This document shows, one piece after another, positions 25,804 to 34,441 of a DNA stretch of 64,000 nt. Position 1 is the stretch's first letter; each line of letters begins with the position of its first letter. Made by a program: the position numbers and the translations under genes. The notes beneath the pieces are model-generated. The model saw only the letters and a list, made by a program, of their open reading frames with translations. It did not search any database and had not been told where the DNA came from. This stretch comes from an uncultured Bacteroidales bacterium (lineage in GTDB: Bacteria > Bacteroidota > Bacteroidia > Bacteroidales > UBA1715): positions 87,417 to 151,416 of the forward strand of contig CALAUG010000031.1 of NCBI GenBank assembly GCA_937892155.1, read 5' to 3'.

Positions 25804-27210
25804 TTAATATACTTGTGAGTCACCTACACCATCAGAACCGAAAGCACGACCCAAATATGTCTGAACGCATCTAAATCCGATATAACTCTTTGCTGAATCT
25901 TGATATTCATACGTTCTTGAACCACACTGCAAATAATAAGCGATATCTTTCCAAGAACCACCACGAACAACTTTACGTTTCATTACGATTGGATCATCAT
26001 CCAAGGCACTGTAATAGTTATCGGTATTCACATCACCTGTGAAGCTATAAGCACTTTCGTCAAAAGCTGTTTGCGTCCATTCTGCAACGTTTCCGGCCAT
26101 ATCATACAAACCCCACTCGTTTGGTTCGTAGTGACCCACGATAACAGTCTGAATACCACCATCATCCGTATAGTTACCACGTAACGGTTTAAAGTTTGCA
26201 ATAAAACATCCTAAATAGTTTCTCGTATAATTACCACCCCATGGATAAGCAGATGATTCCAAACCACCTCTTGCTGCATATTCCCATTCTGTTTCAGATG
26301 GCAAACGATAATCGTTAACTATAACTTTTTTCACACTTCTCAAATAACCGTTCTTTAATTGAGTTCTCCACACTCCAAATGCAACTGCTTGTTTCCAAGA
26401 AACGCCAACAACTGGATAATGATCATAAGCAGGATGCCAGAAATACATTGCTGCCATTGGATCATTATAAGAATATGTATAATCGCTTACCCAGCACAAT
26501 GTATCTGGATAAATGTTTATTTCCTCTTTTACTATATATGAAGATCTATCTTTAATTGCTTGTCTTGAACCGTCAGCACGAAGAACTTCTCCTTCATACT
26601 TACCAGTTTTGTAGTTATATGCTCTATTTTCTTTTCCATTGACTTTCTTCTTTTCAGCTGCTTGCTTAAAATCCATCCAATAGAATGTAAAGTTCAAGCG
26701 ACGAGCATCTAATTCCTGTTTTTTATAAAAACGTTCGTCACCTTGCAAGAAGAAAGACATCAAAGCTTCTCTGTTTTCAGCTTCGTTCCAGTCAATTGGC
26801 ATAGACCAGTTGATGTATTGTTCATCATCATCAAGATCCTCGCCAAACTCATTAGTTTGAACGAACAAATCATCCTTACCTGCATCTTCCTTCAATGTAA
26901 CGTAAGCCAATGAATCTCTTACCCAATCAACGAATTGACGATATTCATTATTTGTAATTTCCGTTTCATCCATCCAAAATGCCTGAACAGACACAGTACG
27001 GTTTTGAGCCGTATTAGCCCATGGAACATCTTGATCACTAGGTCCAACATTAAGACTTCCCTGTGGAATAAACAACATTCCGAAAGGAACTTCATTATCC
27101 CATACAGGTCTTGTTTTCGTACCAGACAACTCTCCACTCTGATAATTTGATGAGCAACTCACCATCAAAGCGACAATCGAACTAAAGAACAATAACTTTT
27201 TCATATGCAT
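25804..27210 (-). CDS. porK: Type IX secretion lipoprotein PorK/GldK
   Basis: 468 residues from the first ATG (466 from MKKLLFF, 27204). The lipobox VSCSS gives lipidated Cys17 (counting from MKK). The rest is an FGE-sulfatase-like (formylglycine-generating-enzyme) fold: it includes MLFIPQGSLNVGPSDQDVPW near 45-64, VSVQAFWMDETEITNNEYRQF, and close to the end VVRGGSWKDIAYYL and YIGFRCVQ. PorK forms the ring of about 33 subunits with PorN, anchored in the outer membrane. The catalytic Cys pair of true FGEs is not needed here. It follows porP by 44 nt. Confidence 0.95.
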   Translation of the reverse strand: MHMKKLLFFSSIVALMVSCSSNYQSGELSGTKTRPVWDNEVPFGMLFIPQGSLNVGPSDQDVPWANTAQNRTVSVQAFWMDETEITNNEYRQFVDWVRDSLAYVTLKEDAGKDDLFVQTNEFGEDLDDDEQYINWSMPIDWNEAENREALMSFFLQGDERFYKKQELDARRLNFTFYWMDFKQAAEKKKVNGKENRAYNYKTGKYEGEVLRADGSRQAIKDRSSYIVKEEINIYPDTLCWVSDYTYSYNDPMAAMYFWHPAYDHYPVVGVSWKQAVAFGVWRTQLKNGYLRSVKKVIVNDYRLPSETEWEYAARGGLESSAYPWGGNYTRNYLGCFIANFKPLRGNYTDDGGIQTVIVGHYEPNEWGLYDMAGNVAEWTQTAFDESAYSFTGDVNTDNYYSALDDDPIVMKRKVVRGGSWKDIAYYLQCGSRTYEYQDSAKSYIGFRCVQTYLGRAFGSDGVGDSQVY

Positions 27211-27254
27211 TCATATTAAAATAATTCGCAAGGTAATAGTTTTTTCCAAATATC

Positions 27255-28223
27255 CTACAAAAATCTAACACTTTTATACGTTTTATTTTCTTTCTCCACA
27301 AATAGATTAAAGTCATACGACACCATAACCTCAAGATTTCCAGCACTTTCGCTACCTAATTTAGATGTTACAATATCGTAAGAAAAAATTGTTTTCAATC
27401 CATCTAATTTTGAGCCATCCTTAAATTGCAGCCCTATATTTAGAGAAATATCGTTGCTACTCGTATAACAAATTCCGCCAATTACATAATTATTATATAC
27501 GGCACGCAAATCAAAACTTGCTTGTAAATCGGAGAATGTTGTCTTCAATGTCATTGAAGGATACAAAGTCCACATTGGACTATTGGTCTTAAATTCGTAC
27601 CCGCAAGACAACCAATAATGACGTTTCAAGTAATCCATTTTACCACCATCATATTTTATAGCAGGTTCATTCATTTCCGTAACGGCAAAAGCTGCATACA
27701 AGCCTCCGACCTGATAAAACAAACCAAATCCCAAAATAAAATTTGCAAATCTATCTTGCGATGCAACGCTAGTTTCCAAAAAATTATCAGAGGAACCATC
27801 CGGATATTTCGCCTCACTCAAATCCCATTCATCCGTATTCAAGCCAGCACTTAATCCCATTCCCAAACGTCCTGCTCCTAAATCTAAGTGATACGCATAA
27901 TTTAATTTCGCTGATAAACGTTTTTCGAATCCTTCACGTGTTTGAGCAACCGATAAACCAACTCCACTTTTCAAACTTTTTATCGGCATAGAGACATCAA
28001 ACCAAGTTGTGGATGGTCCACCACCAAGTCCCAAATACTGACGACGATACACAACGGCAGCATTACCATAATCGTATGCGCCACAAATAGCAGGATTATA
28101 AGAAGATTGATGATAAGAATACAACGTGCTTCTTGGATTCAATTGCGCAAATGCCATATCCGACATCATTAGAAGCGAAATTGTCAACATCCAAAAACTT
28201 ACTTTTTTAAGTAATCGTTTCAT
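27255..28223 (-). CDS. porP: Type IX secretion outer-membrane protein PorP/SprF
   Basis: About 323 residues when started at the ATG at 28221-28223 (MKRLLKKVSFWML), which gives a classical signal peptide ending in MAFAQ; an ATG 45 nt upstream would add a non-signal extension. The mature N-terminus LNPRSTLYSYHQSSYNPAICGAYD has the YNPA/NPA motif of PorP and SprF, followed by beta-barrel strands such as VSMPIKSLKSGVGLSVAQ. PorP-type proteins link the PorKN ring to the outer-membrane side. Its place as first gene of porP-K-L-M-N equals the order in Porphyromonas gingivalis. Confidence 0.92.
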   Translation of the reverse strand: MKRLLKKVSFWMLTISLLMMSDMAFAQLNPRSTLYSYHQSSYNPAICGAYDYGNAAVVYRRQYLGLGGGPSTTWFDVSMPIKSLKSGVGLSVAQTREGFEKRLSAKLNYAYHLDLGAGRLGMGLSAGLNTDEWDLSEAKYPDGSSDNFLETSVASQDRFANFILGFGLFYQVGGLYAAFAVTEMNEPAIKYDGGKMDYLKRHYWLSCGYEFKTNSPMWTLYPSMTLKTTFSDLQASFDLRAVYNNYVIGGICYTSSNDISLNIGLQFKDGSKLDGLKTIFSYDIVTSKLGSESAGNLEVMVSYDFNLFVEKENKTYKSVRFL

Positions 28224-28285
28224 TCTTTTTGAATTAACTATTTTTGAAATAGTGCGTAAAGAAAACATATTTTTTTTATGTAAGC

Positions 28286-28306
28286 AAGGATTTTAAAGAA
28301 ATCCTT
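28286..28306 (-). repeat. Small inverted repeat in the porP leader
   Basis: AAGGATTT and AAATCCTT (8-bp stem, 5-nt loop) lie between the yqeY terminator and porP. There is no following T-run on the minus strand, so it is more likely a leader hairpin than a terminator. No TAnnTTTG motif is visible in this leader. Confidence 0.45.
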
Positions 28307-28319
28307 ACATTGCAGGCAC

Positions 28320-28350
28320 AAAAAAGGTCGTTTTTCGAACGACCTTTTTT
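28320..28350 (-). terminator. Strong terminator after the yqeY gene
   Basis: A perfect 13-bp inverted repeat (AAAAAAGGTCGTT / AACGACCTTTTTT) with a 5-nt loop, 31 nt downstream of the yqeY-like stop. It separates that operon from porP. Confidence 0.92.
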
Positions 28351-28381
28351 GCTATACATAATAATATTGTATACCACTTTT

Positions 28382-28828
28382 TTATGCCAAAAGTCTTTTT
28401 ACAACTTCCGATATTGACTTTCCATCTGCAGTTCCTGCAAGATTTTTACTTGCCACCCCCATAACTTTACCCATATCTTTCATACTGGATGCACCAACCT
28501 GTGCAATAATCTCTTTGATTTTATTTTCAAGTTCATCCGCGCTTAATTGTTTAGGAAGGTATGCAGACAATACTTCTGCTTCATTTAGTTCCTTATCCGC
28601 TAAATCTTGTCTATTGTTAGCTTGATATTCTGCCGCAGAATCCTTTCGTTGTTTTATCAATTTTTGAACTATTTTCAACTCATCTGCATCTTCCAAATCA
28701 GCCGCACCTGTCTCCGACTTTGCCAAGATAAACGCAGTCTTCAAAGCACGTAATGCGTCCAACTTCCCTTTTTCCTGATTTTTCATTGCAGCCATTAAAT
28801 CCAAGGCTATTTGTTTAGTTAGTTTCAT
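28382..28828 (-). CDS. GatB/YqeY domain protein
   Basis: 148 residues, cytoplasmic. The start MKLTKQIALDLMAAMKNQEKGKLDALRALKTA and YLPKQLSADELENKIKEI, plus GASSMKDMGKVMGVASKNLAGTADGK, match the YqeY family, related to the C-terminal (tRNA-binding) domain of GatB. Function is not established; a tRNA-related role is usual speculation. It follows the LptF/G-like gene by 1 nt and is the last gene of the START-like/permease/YqeY operon, closed by the terminator at 28320-28350. Confidence 0.93.
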   Translation of the reverse strand: MKLTKQIALDLMAAMKNQEKGKLDALRALKTAFILAKSETGAADLEDADELKIVQKLIKQRKDSAAEYQANNRQDLADKELNEAEVLSAYLPKQLSADELENKIKEIIAQVGASSMKDMGKVMGVASKNLAGTADGKSISEVVKRLLA

Positions 28829-28829
28829 A

Positions 28830-30284
28830 TCAATTTTCTTTATTTGTTTTTTTTAGTTTTTTATCCAACAATTTCGACATCATCTGATTAAGAAACGGCT
28901 TTAACGACGGAAGTCCTTTATCGGTAACTGCCAAATATGTTAAATACCCACCTATTACAAATATAATTATTATAGGGTACCACATACCAAACCATGGAGC
29001 TACTGTTGCAGCTTTTACACTCTTTTCCCCTATCATTGTCAGCACGTAGTACAAAAGATAAAAAATAAACGAAGCTATCACTGGTACACCAAAGCCGCCC
29101 TTCCGTACCAATGCACCGAACGGAGCACCAACGAAGAACATTATCATACATGCAAAGCCAAGCGTTAATTTCCTATGCAATTCTATCTTTAATTTGTTCA
29201 GTTCCTTTTCCTGTTCTATTTTAGAATCAACAGCAGCCAACAAGAATGATTCTCCAGTTCGTGCAGCATTTAACGCCTTTGATACCACTGCTATTTGCTC
29301 CGTATCAGACAACTTTGTTACCAATGTGTCGACATTTACATGCGATGTATTGCGATTCCTTGTATCAAGACTTTTACATACATTATTCACAAAGAATTGT
29401 GTAAATGCTCGACCATTGCGTTCCTCAAAATTTAATTTTAGAGAGTCAGTCATATAATTAAGCTGAGACACGTTCTGCATCTGTGAATTATGTTTAAATA
29501 ATTCCACATTTGTTCTACTAAAAGCATAATCCTCCAACTCAAATAAAACCTGCTGCTTATCGAAAGAATAATGACGGAACGGCCGTTTTATGCGATTCGT
29601 TGTATAATCAGCACGATCGACAACATCCTCATACGATTCGCCACTATACAAAGTCAGCACCAAATATTGTTTGTCGTCTGTCATTTTCATCGTTGCCGAA
29701 TCAGCGACGATGACACTTGTATTTCCTGCATTATTTCTATGATCGTATATCATCATATCGTACATCATATTGGTGTTTACATTTTTTGAAGATATTTTCA
29801 AACGCACCTCTTCTATACCATCAAAAAACACACCTTCTTTTATGTTCATTTCGGGTCTTTGGTTCCTCACGTCGAACATTAGAGACCAAAGCCTCAAATT
29901 GGAATATGGCAAAACATTATTTGCATATATGAAAGCACCAGCCATCAAAAACACGTTAAATATAATTAGTGGCAGCATCATCCGAGACAATGATACTCCT
30001 GCGGACTTGATAGCAATTAGTTCGTTGGTATCGCCCATACTTCCATAAGCAAATATTGAAGCGCACAACACCGACAACGGCAACGACATTTGTAAAATTC
30101 CCATTGCGGCGAAAAAAAACAATTCCACGATTACCTTCATTTCCAGTCCTTTCCCCACAAGGTCGTCAATATAACGCCACAAGAATTGCATCAAAAGCAA
30201 GAACGTCGTAACGAAAAAAGTTAAAACTAACGGAAGTAAATACGACTTAAGCAAAAACCAATCTAGTTTTTTTATACCCAACAT
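28830..30284 (-). CDS. LptF/LptG-family (YjgP/YjgQ) permease
   Basis: 484 residues. Transmembrane helices occur in the N-terminal 110 residues and in the last 130, enclosing a periplasmic beta-jellyroll-like domain of about 230 residues. The N-terminus KKLDWFLLKSYLLPLVLTFFV is typical. LptF/G together with LptB and LptC extract lipopolysaccharide from the inner membrane. Bacteroidota encode two such permeases; a fused or unpaired copy as here is common, so the pairing partner lies elsewhere. It starts 9 nt after the START-like gene and ends 1 nt before yqeY. Confidence 0.92.
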   Translation of the reverse strand: MLGIKKLDWFLLKSYLLPLVLTFFVTTFLLLMQFLWRYIDDLVGKGLEMKVIVELFFFAAMGILQMSLPLSVLCASIFAYGSMGDTNELIAIKSAGVSLSRMMLPLIIFNVFLMAGAFIYANNVLPYSNLRLWSLMFDVRNQRPEMNIKEGVFFDGIEEVRLKISSKNVNTNMMYDMMIYDHRNNAGNTSVIVADSATMKMTDDKQYLVLTLYSGESYEDVVDRADYTTNRIKRPFRHYSFDKQQVLFELEDYAFSRTNVELFKHNSQMQNVSQLNYMTDSLKLNFEERNGRAFTQFFVNNVCKSLDTRNRNTSHVNVDTLVTKLSDTEQIAVVSKALNAARTGESFLLAAVDSKIEQEKELNKLKIELHRKLTLGFACMIMFFVGAPFGALVRKGGFGVPVIASFIFYLLYYVLTMIGEKSVKAATVAPWFGMWYPIIIIFVIGGYLTYLAVTDKGLPSLKPFLNQMMSKLLDKKLKKTNKEN

Positions 30285-30293
30285 AGTCCTCTC

Positions 30294-30674
30294 TTACGCT
30301 GCTAATATACGCTTAAGCCCCTCTATTTGAAAATTCCACAAACGAACCACGTCATCGTATTCCTCTTCTTCTGAGAAATCAATAACATGTAACACGTAAA
30401 CACCTGTCAAATCTTGTTTCACAATACGAAATTCAAAAAAATCATCATCGTCATCACCTTCCCATTTGAAACGAATAAATTCATTTTCTTGTGATTCAAC
30501 AATATATGCTTTTGAAATTTCCTTATGCCAAATAAAAGAAATAGCCCCCTCCTCTTTGCACACTGCATCTTCAGCAAACCACGTTGCCAATCCTTCCGGA
30601 GTAGCGAGACGTTTATACAACACCTTGGGCATTGTATTCATCATATATTCTAATTCAATTTTCTTCTTTGACAT
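30294..30674 (-). CDS. START-like domain protein
   Basis: 126 residues from MSKKKIELEYMMNTMPKVLY; a TTG 21 nt upstream is unlikely. This belongs to the Bacteroidota START-like family (relatives of AHSA1/SRPBCC proteins): a helix-grip fold with ATPEGLATWFA and RFKWEGDDDDDFFEFR. The acidic run is characteristic. The function is unknown; ligand binding is only inferred from the fold. It lies directly before the LptF/G-like gene and is probably co-transcribed with it. Confidence 0.85.
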   Translation of the reverse strand: MSKKKIELEYMMNTMPKVLYKRLATPEGLATWFAEDAVCKEEGAISFIWHKEISKAYIVESQENEFIRFKWEGDDDDDFFEFRIVKQDLTGVYVLHVIDFSEEEEYDDVVRLWNFQIEGLKRILAA

Positions 30675-30720
30675 ACACAAAACTGACCTTTGCAAGGTAC
30701 GTTTTTTTTTGGAAATGAAG

Positions 30721-31419
30721 TTACATAATTAAAAATATTGACGGCCGTTTATTTAAATTGGGGGTAGCTTTTTTCCAATCCTGAACAGATTTCGTTACTA
30801 TTTCTTCTGTTTCCAACGTAATGTCCGTGGCAATACACAGTTTAGTTGATGGTTTCAAAATTGTCAGCAAATCTTGGAATAATTGCATATTTCTATAGGG
30901 AGTTTCCATAAAAATCTGCGTTTGACCAGATTTCAATGCTATAGATTCCCATTGTTGAATAGTTCTCCTTTTTTCACCTTTGAGTGGCACATAGCCATGA
31001 AATGCAAAATTTTGTCCATTAAAACCTGAAGATATCAATGCCATTATGATTGAATTCGGTCCTACCAATGGTTGTACTATAATATTATGTTTATGAGCCT
31101 CCGCAACCACCAGATTACCAGGATCGGCAATACAGGGCATACCCGCCTCGCTAATAATCCCCAGATTTTCACCTTCCAAAACAGGCTTAATCATTTCGGC
31201 AACTTTGTCCGCTGGATCATATTTGTTTATCTCAAAAAAGCAAGATTCTTCAATATTTTTTTCGGGGCATATTTTTTTCACGAAACGACGGGCTGTCCGT
31301 GCATTTTCCACGACAAAAAAAGTAATATTCTGTACTATCTGCACATTGTAGGCCGGGAACAATCTTTCTGCCAACTGTTCTCCCATTTCGGATGGTATTA
31401 AATATATTTTTCCTTTCAT
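30721..31419 (-). CDS. RsmI-like tetrapyrrole-methylase-fold methyltransferase
   Basis: 232 residues from ATG 31419 (MKGKIYLIPSEMGEQ). The corrin/porphyrin methylase fold with EAGMPCIADPGNLVV and VGPNSIIMALISSGFNGQ is shared with RsmI, which 2'-O-methylates C1402 of 16S rRNA. This branch lacks the canonical RsmI N-terminal VxTPIGNL signature (here LIPSEMG), so it is a divergent paralogue; the true rsmI may be elsewhere. The -7 motif TACTTTTA at 31457-31464 is a near match. Function inferred only. Confidence 0.75.
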   Translation of the reverse strand: MKGKIYLIPSEMGEQLAERLFPAYNVQIVQNITFFVVENARTARRFVKKICPEKNIEESCFFEINKYDPADKVAEMIKPVLEGENLGIISEAGMPCIADPGNLVVAEAHKHNIIVQPLVGPNSIIMALISSGFNGQNFAFHGYVPLKGEKRRTIQQWESIALKSGQTQIFMETPYRNMQLFQDLLTILKPSTKLCIATDITLETEEIVTKSVQDWKKATPNLNKRPSIFLIM

Positions 31420-31513
31420 TTTGTATTCACACATCGAAAAAATCATTTCCTTTGTAAAAGTAGAATTTTAAATGCAATTCTCTATTACAATAGTATAAAT
31501 AATTAAGATAATA

Positions 31514-32215
31514 ATGTTTATCATTAGCATTATACAGTTGACTCTCATAGCATTGTGGACATTAATTTTTGTTTATGTGCTTACATTGCTATTGCCATCA
31601 AAAATCTCATTATGGCTAACAGTTCATTTATGGGCTCCTGTTTGTGAGTTAATAGTGCTCAGTCCTATGAAAGTTGATGGCTTAGAAAAATTAGACAAGA
31701 ATAAGAACTATGTCTTTATGGCTAACCATTCCTCGTTCTACGACATTCCTTGCTTATTTTGGGGTTCCAAACGTATGCTCCATTTTTTATGCAAAGCCGA
31801 ATTGAAAAAAAGTATCTTCACAGGCTTTATGCTGCGTAAACTTCAAATGATTTTTATAGACAGAGGCAATGCCCAAAAGACGGCTGCAAGTATGCGTCAA
31901 GCTGTAGAGTTGATTTCGCAAGGCATGAACATCGCTATTTTTCCAGAAGGCACACGTACAAAAACAGGAGCATTGGGTACATTCAAGAAAGGAGGATTTA
32001 AATTGGCTATAAATTCACAAACTGATATAGTGCCAGTAACGATTAAGAATTCGGCGATTGCCTGGTCACGTTCAAACCTAAAATTTAGACCTACGAAAGT
32101 CTACATCCACTTTGGCGAGCCAATTTCGGTAGTAGGTCTACACGAGAATGATGCCGCTGATTTAGCATCAACAGTATTTACAATTATCAACGAAGAGTTG
32201 GCAAAGAAAAATTAA
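31514..32215 (+). CDS. 1-acyl-sn-glycerol-3-phosphate acyltransferase (PlsC family)
   Basis: 233 residues. A hydrophobic N-terminal segment at about 3-27 and a second at about 33-50 place it in the inner membrane. His72 and Asp77 form the HX4D motif (NHSSFYD), and FPEGTRTKTG is the second substrate motif. PlsC acylates lysophosphatidic acid to phosphatidic acid in phospholipid synthesis. The gene is convergent with the LytTR gene (3 nt apart), so no terminator separates them by sequence. Whether it is the main PlsC or a lipid-specific paralogue is undecided. Confidence 0.92.
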   Translation: MFIISIIQLTLIALWTLIFVYVLTLLLPSKISLWLTVHLWAPVCELIVLSPMKVDGLEKLDKNKNYVFMANHSSFYDIPCLFWGSKRMLHFLCKAELKKSIFTGFMLRKLQMIFIDRGNAQKTAASMRQAVELISQGMNIAIFPEGTRTKTGALGTFKKGGFKLAINSQTDIVPVTIKNSAIAWSRSNLKFRPTKVYIHFGEPISVVGLHENDAADLASTVFTIINEELAKKN

Positions 32216-32218
32216 CAG

Positions 32219-33115
32219 CTATTTTTTGCAGCCATATTGCATGAATGCTCGTGTTGTTTCCTCCTTATAGGACTTAGAAACAGGCACTTCGTTTCCTGGG
32301 ATATCCATTTCTATTATCAAGCCATCTGGTCCTTTTTTTAGAGCTACCGCATGGTCAACATTTACCATATATGAGCGATGGCAACGAAACAACGGAGTAT
32401 CTTGAAAATCTTCAGACAAATGCTTTAACGAATTTCGCAGAAGAAAATCAGATAATTTATCTTGATTCTGATACTTTATAATTACATAATTATCCGCAGC
32501 TTCTATCCACATCACGCTATCAGCTTTCACTGAAAATTTCAATTCTCCTTTTTCATCCTTAAACTGCAAGACACTTGGTTGCTCAACTGTTATGAGAGGA
32601 TTTTCCTGAACCTTTTTTTGTAATCTCTGTAAATCAAGTTTTTTTTGTGAAAAAGCAAGATAAAGCCAAGATATCATCGTTGGAATCAGCAAAATAAAAA
32701 AGATTGAGAAAAAAGTGCTCCAAAAGAAGTCCACCAATTCTGTACCTCCATTTATATGGGATGTTTTAGGCATTGCATATTTTGCAATTGACGTATATGC
32801 AATTGCCATTACCGATATTTCAACAAATACCCACAACGCATACACCCAATAAAAGACTCTATGTTTCTTAGAATAATAATACAACAATATTCGACTAATC
32901 ACCAAAGTAATAAAGCCTATGAAAACAACAGCAAGCGACCATAGGAAATACTCTAAAGTTGAAACATCGCCCCAAAGCCCTGAAGTAAACGGCTTATATA
33001 TATTGACAAACAACAAGGCAAATATAGTTACAAATAGTACCTGACTTGCCAAACCTGATTTACTTTTCAAATAATCAGGAATCTCTTTCTGCTGTTGAAA
33101 TTCTATTAGTTTCAT
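32219..33115 (-). CDS. Membrane-bound LytTR transcription factor
   Basis: 298 residues. Four membrane helices lie in the first about 150 residues (for example SQVLFVTIFALLFVNIY). A LytTR DNA-binding domain fills about 190-298, with IEAADNYVIIKYQ, CHRSYMVNVDHAV and EVPVSKSY motifs. Such proteins bind direct or inverted repeats to regulate nearby or distant genes and are not fused to a receiver domain. No histidine kinase is adjacent. Membrane topology implies that it senses an envelope signal directly. A promoter motif lies at 33130-33137. Confidence 0.9.
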   Translation of the reverse strand: MKLIEFQQQKEIPDYLKSKSGLASQVLFVTIFALLFVNIYKPFTSGLWGDVSTLEYFLWSLAVVFIGFITLVISRILLYYYSKKHRVFYWVYALWVFVEISVMAIAYTSIAKYAMPKTSHINGGTELVDFFWSTFFSIFFILLIPTMISWLYLAFSQKKLDLQRLQKKVQENPLITVEQPSVLQFKDEKGELKFSVKADSVMWIEAADNYVIIKYQNQDKLSDFLLRNSLKHLSEDFQDTPLFRCHRSYMVNVDHAVALKKGPDGLIIEMDIPGNEVPVSKSYKEETTRAFMQYGCKK

Positions 33116-33129
33116 AATAACTTGTCAAG

Positions 33130-33137
33130 CAAAGGTA
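33130..33137 (-). promoter_or_regulatory. -7 promoter element of the LytTR gene
   Basis: TACCTTTG on the minus strand, 14 nt from the ATG at 33115. Confidence 0.6.
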
Positions 33138-33146
33138 AAAAAAATT

Positions 33147-34400
33147 CTAATCAAAACGAATTGCCTCCGAAGGACTAATCTTTGTAATTAAAACTGACGG
33201 TAAAATCAGCATCAACGAAGTTAGTGCAAACGTCACAACATTGAGAGCTACTATATGTAAGGCCGACAATTTTATTGGCACAAACGACATAAAATACACT
33301 TCGGGATTTAGCACAAATGGATGAAAGAAATGCTGAATCAAACATAACCCAACACCAACAATATTGCCCCACAGAAGCCCTTTACCTATTAGCAAGCTGC
33401 CTACATAAACAAATATTTTTCGAATACTGACATTTTTCGCACCCAAAGCTTTAAGAATACCTATCAATTGCGTTTTTTCAAGAATAATGACCAGTAAACC
33501 AGTAATCATGTTCATTCCTGCGACCATAATCATCAGCACGATAATCAGCCACGCATTCATATCTAACAAAGAGAGCCAGTCGAAAATCTGAGGCATCTTT
33601 TCTTGTAAAGAAACGACACGAAGTTTCTGCAGATCAGGTGAGACATCAAAGCCAACAATTCCTTGTATGTATTCCTTTTGAAACTCAAGATCTTTATAAT
33701 CTTTCAAGAAGACCTCATATCCAGTGCATTGATCTGATGTCCAATTATTTAGATTTTGTATATGGCGTATATCGGCCAATATAAAACGATCATCAATCTC
33801 GTTAAGATGTGTTTCGTAAATACCCTTGACTACAAACACACGTTTCCGTACTTTTTTGTTTGCATCGTTAGGTACAAACGAAGTGGGAAATTTATCACCG
33901 ACAGACAATTGCAATAAATCAGCTAACGTTTTAGAGATTACCACGTCGTCGGTTGTGGTATCAGCCGAAAAAGAAAGTAATTCGCCAGCAACAAGATGTT
34001 TTTGTATAAAGTTCCAATCGAACGAATTATTGATACCTTTCACTATAATACCACGAGCGGTATTATTAACCTTTATTATAGCTGGTTTCGTCGCATATAC
34101 TTGTATATGGGTAACATTTTCTTCATTTCGCAAATCCATTTCCAACGACGAATCCGCTGCTATCGGATTTGATTCAAAAGAATTATTTGAATCAAAATTG
34201 ACAATTTCCAGATGAGACGAAAACCCAAATATCTGCTCTGATATTGTTGATTTGAATCCCAAAATTACTGAAACAGCTATAATCATTACAGCCAAGCCAA
34301 GCGCAATAGCAATAATTGCAATGTTGACGATTGGTTTTGAAATATTTGCCGTACTTTTATGCGGTAAAATTTGTTTTGCTATGTATAATTCGGTATTCAA
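33147..34400 (-). CDS. LolC/E-like ABC transporter permease (FtsX domain)
   Basis: 417 residues with a long N-terminal periplasmic (MacB-PCD) domain between the first helix and three C-terminal helices. The FtsX signature MNMITGLLVIILEKTQLIGILKALGA is visible near 296-321. It resembles the lipoprotein-releasing permeases that move lipoproteins from the inner to the outer membrane. No ATPase (LolD) is adjacent. The start codon is TTG (34398-34400): no ATG is in frame upstream, and the next Met is at residue 39. A TACTTTG element lies at 34420-34426. Confidence 0.85.
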   Translation of the reverse strand: MNTELYIAKQILPHKSTANISKPIVNIAIIAIALGLAVMIIAVSVILGFKSTISEQIFGFSSHLEIVNFDSNNSFESNPIAADSSLEMDLRNEENVTHIQVYATKPAIIKVNNTARGIIVKGINNSFDWNFIQKHLVAGELLSFSADTTTDDVVISKTLADLLQLSVGDKFPTSFVPNDANKKVRKRVFVVKGIYETHLNEIDDRFILADIRHIQNLNNWTSDQCTGYEVFLKDYKDLEFQKEYIQGIVGFDVSPDLQKLRVVSLQEKMPQIFDWLSLLDMNAWLIIVLMIMVAGMNMITGLLVIILEKTQLIGILKALGAKNVSIRKIFVYVGSLLIGKGLLWGNIVGVGLCLIQHFFHPFVLNPEVYFMSFVPIKLSALHIVALNVVTFALTSLMLILPSVLITKISPSEAIRFD

Positions 34401-34441
34401 TTCGTAGAAATTACAAAGGCAAAGTAACGAAATAGTTTGAT

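Noticed and set aside
25804..27210. Formylglycine-generating enzyme or sulfatase-maturation system
   Set aside because: The FGE-like fold belongs to PorK/GldK; the gene has a lipobox and lies in the porP-K-L-M-N operon.
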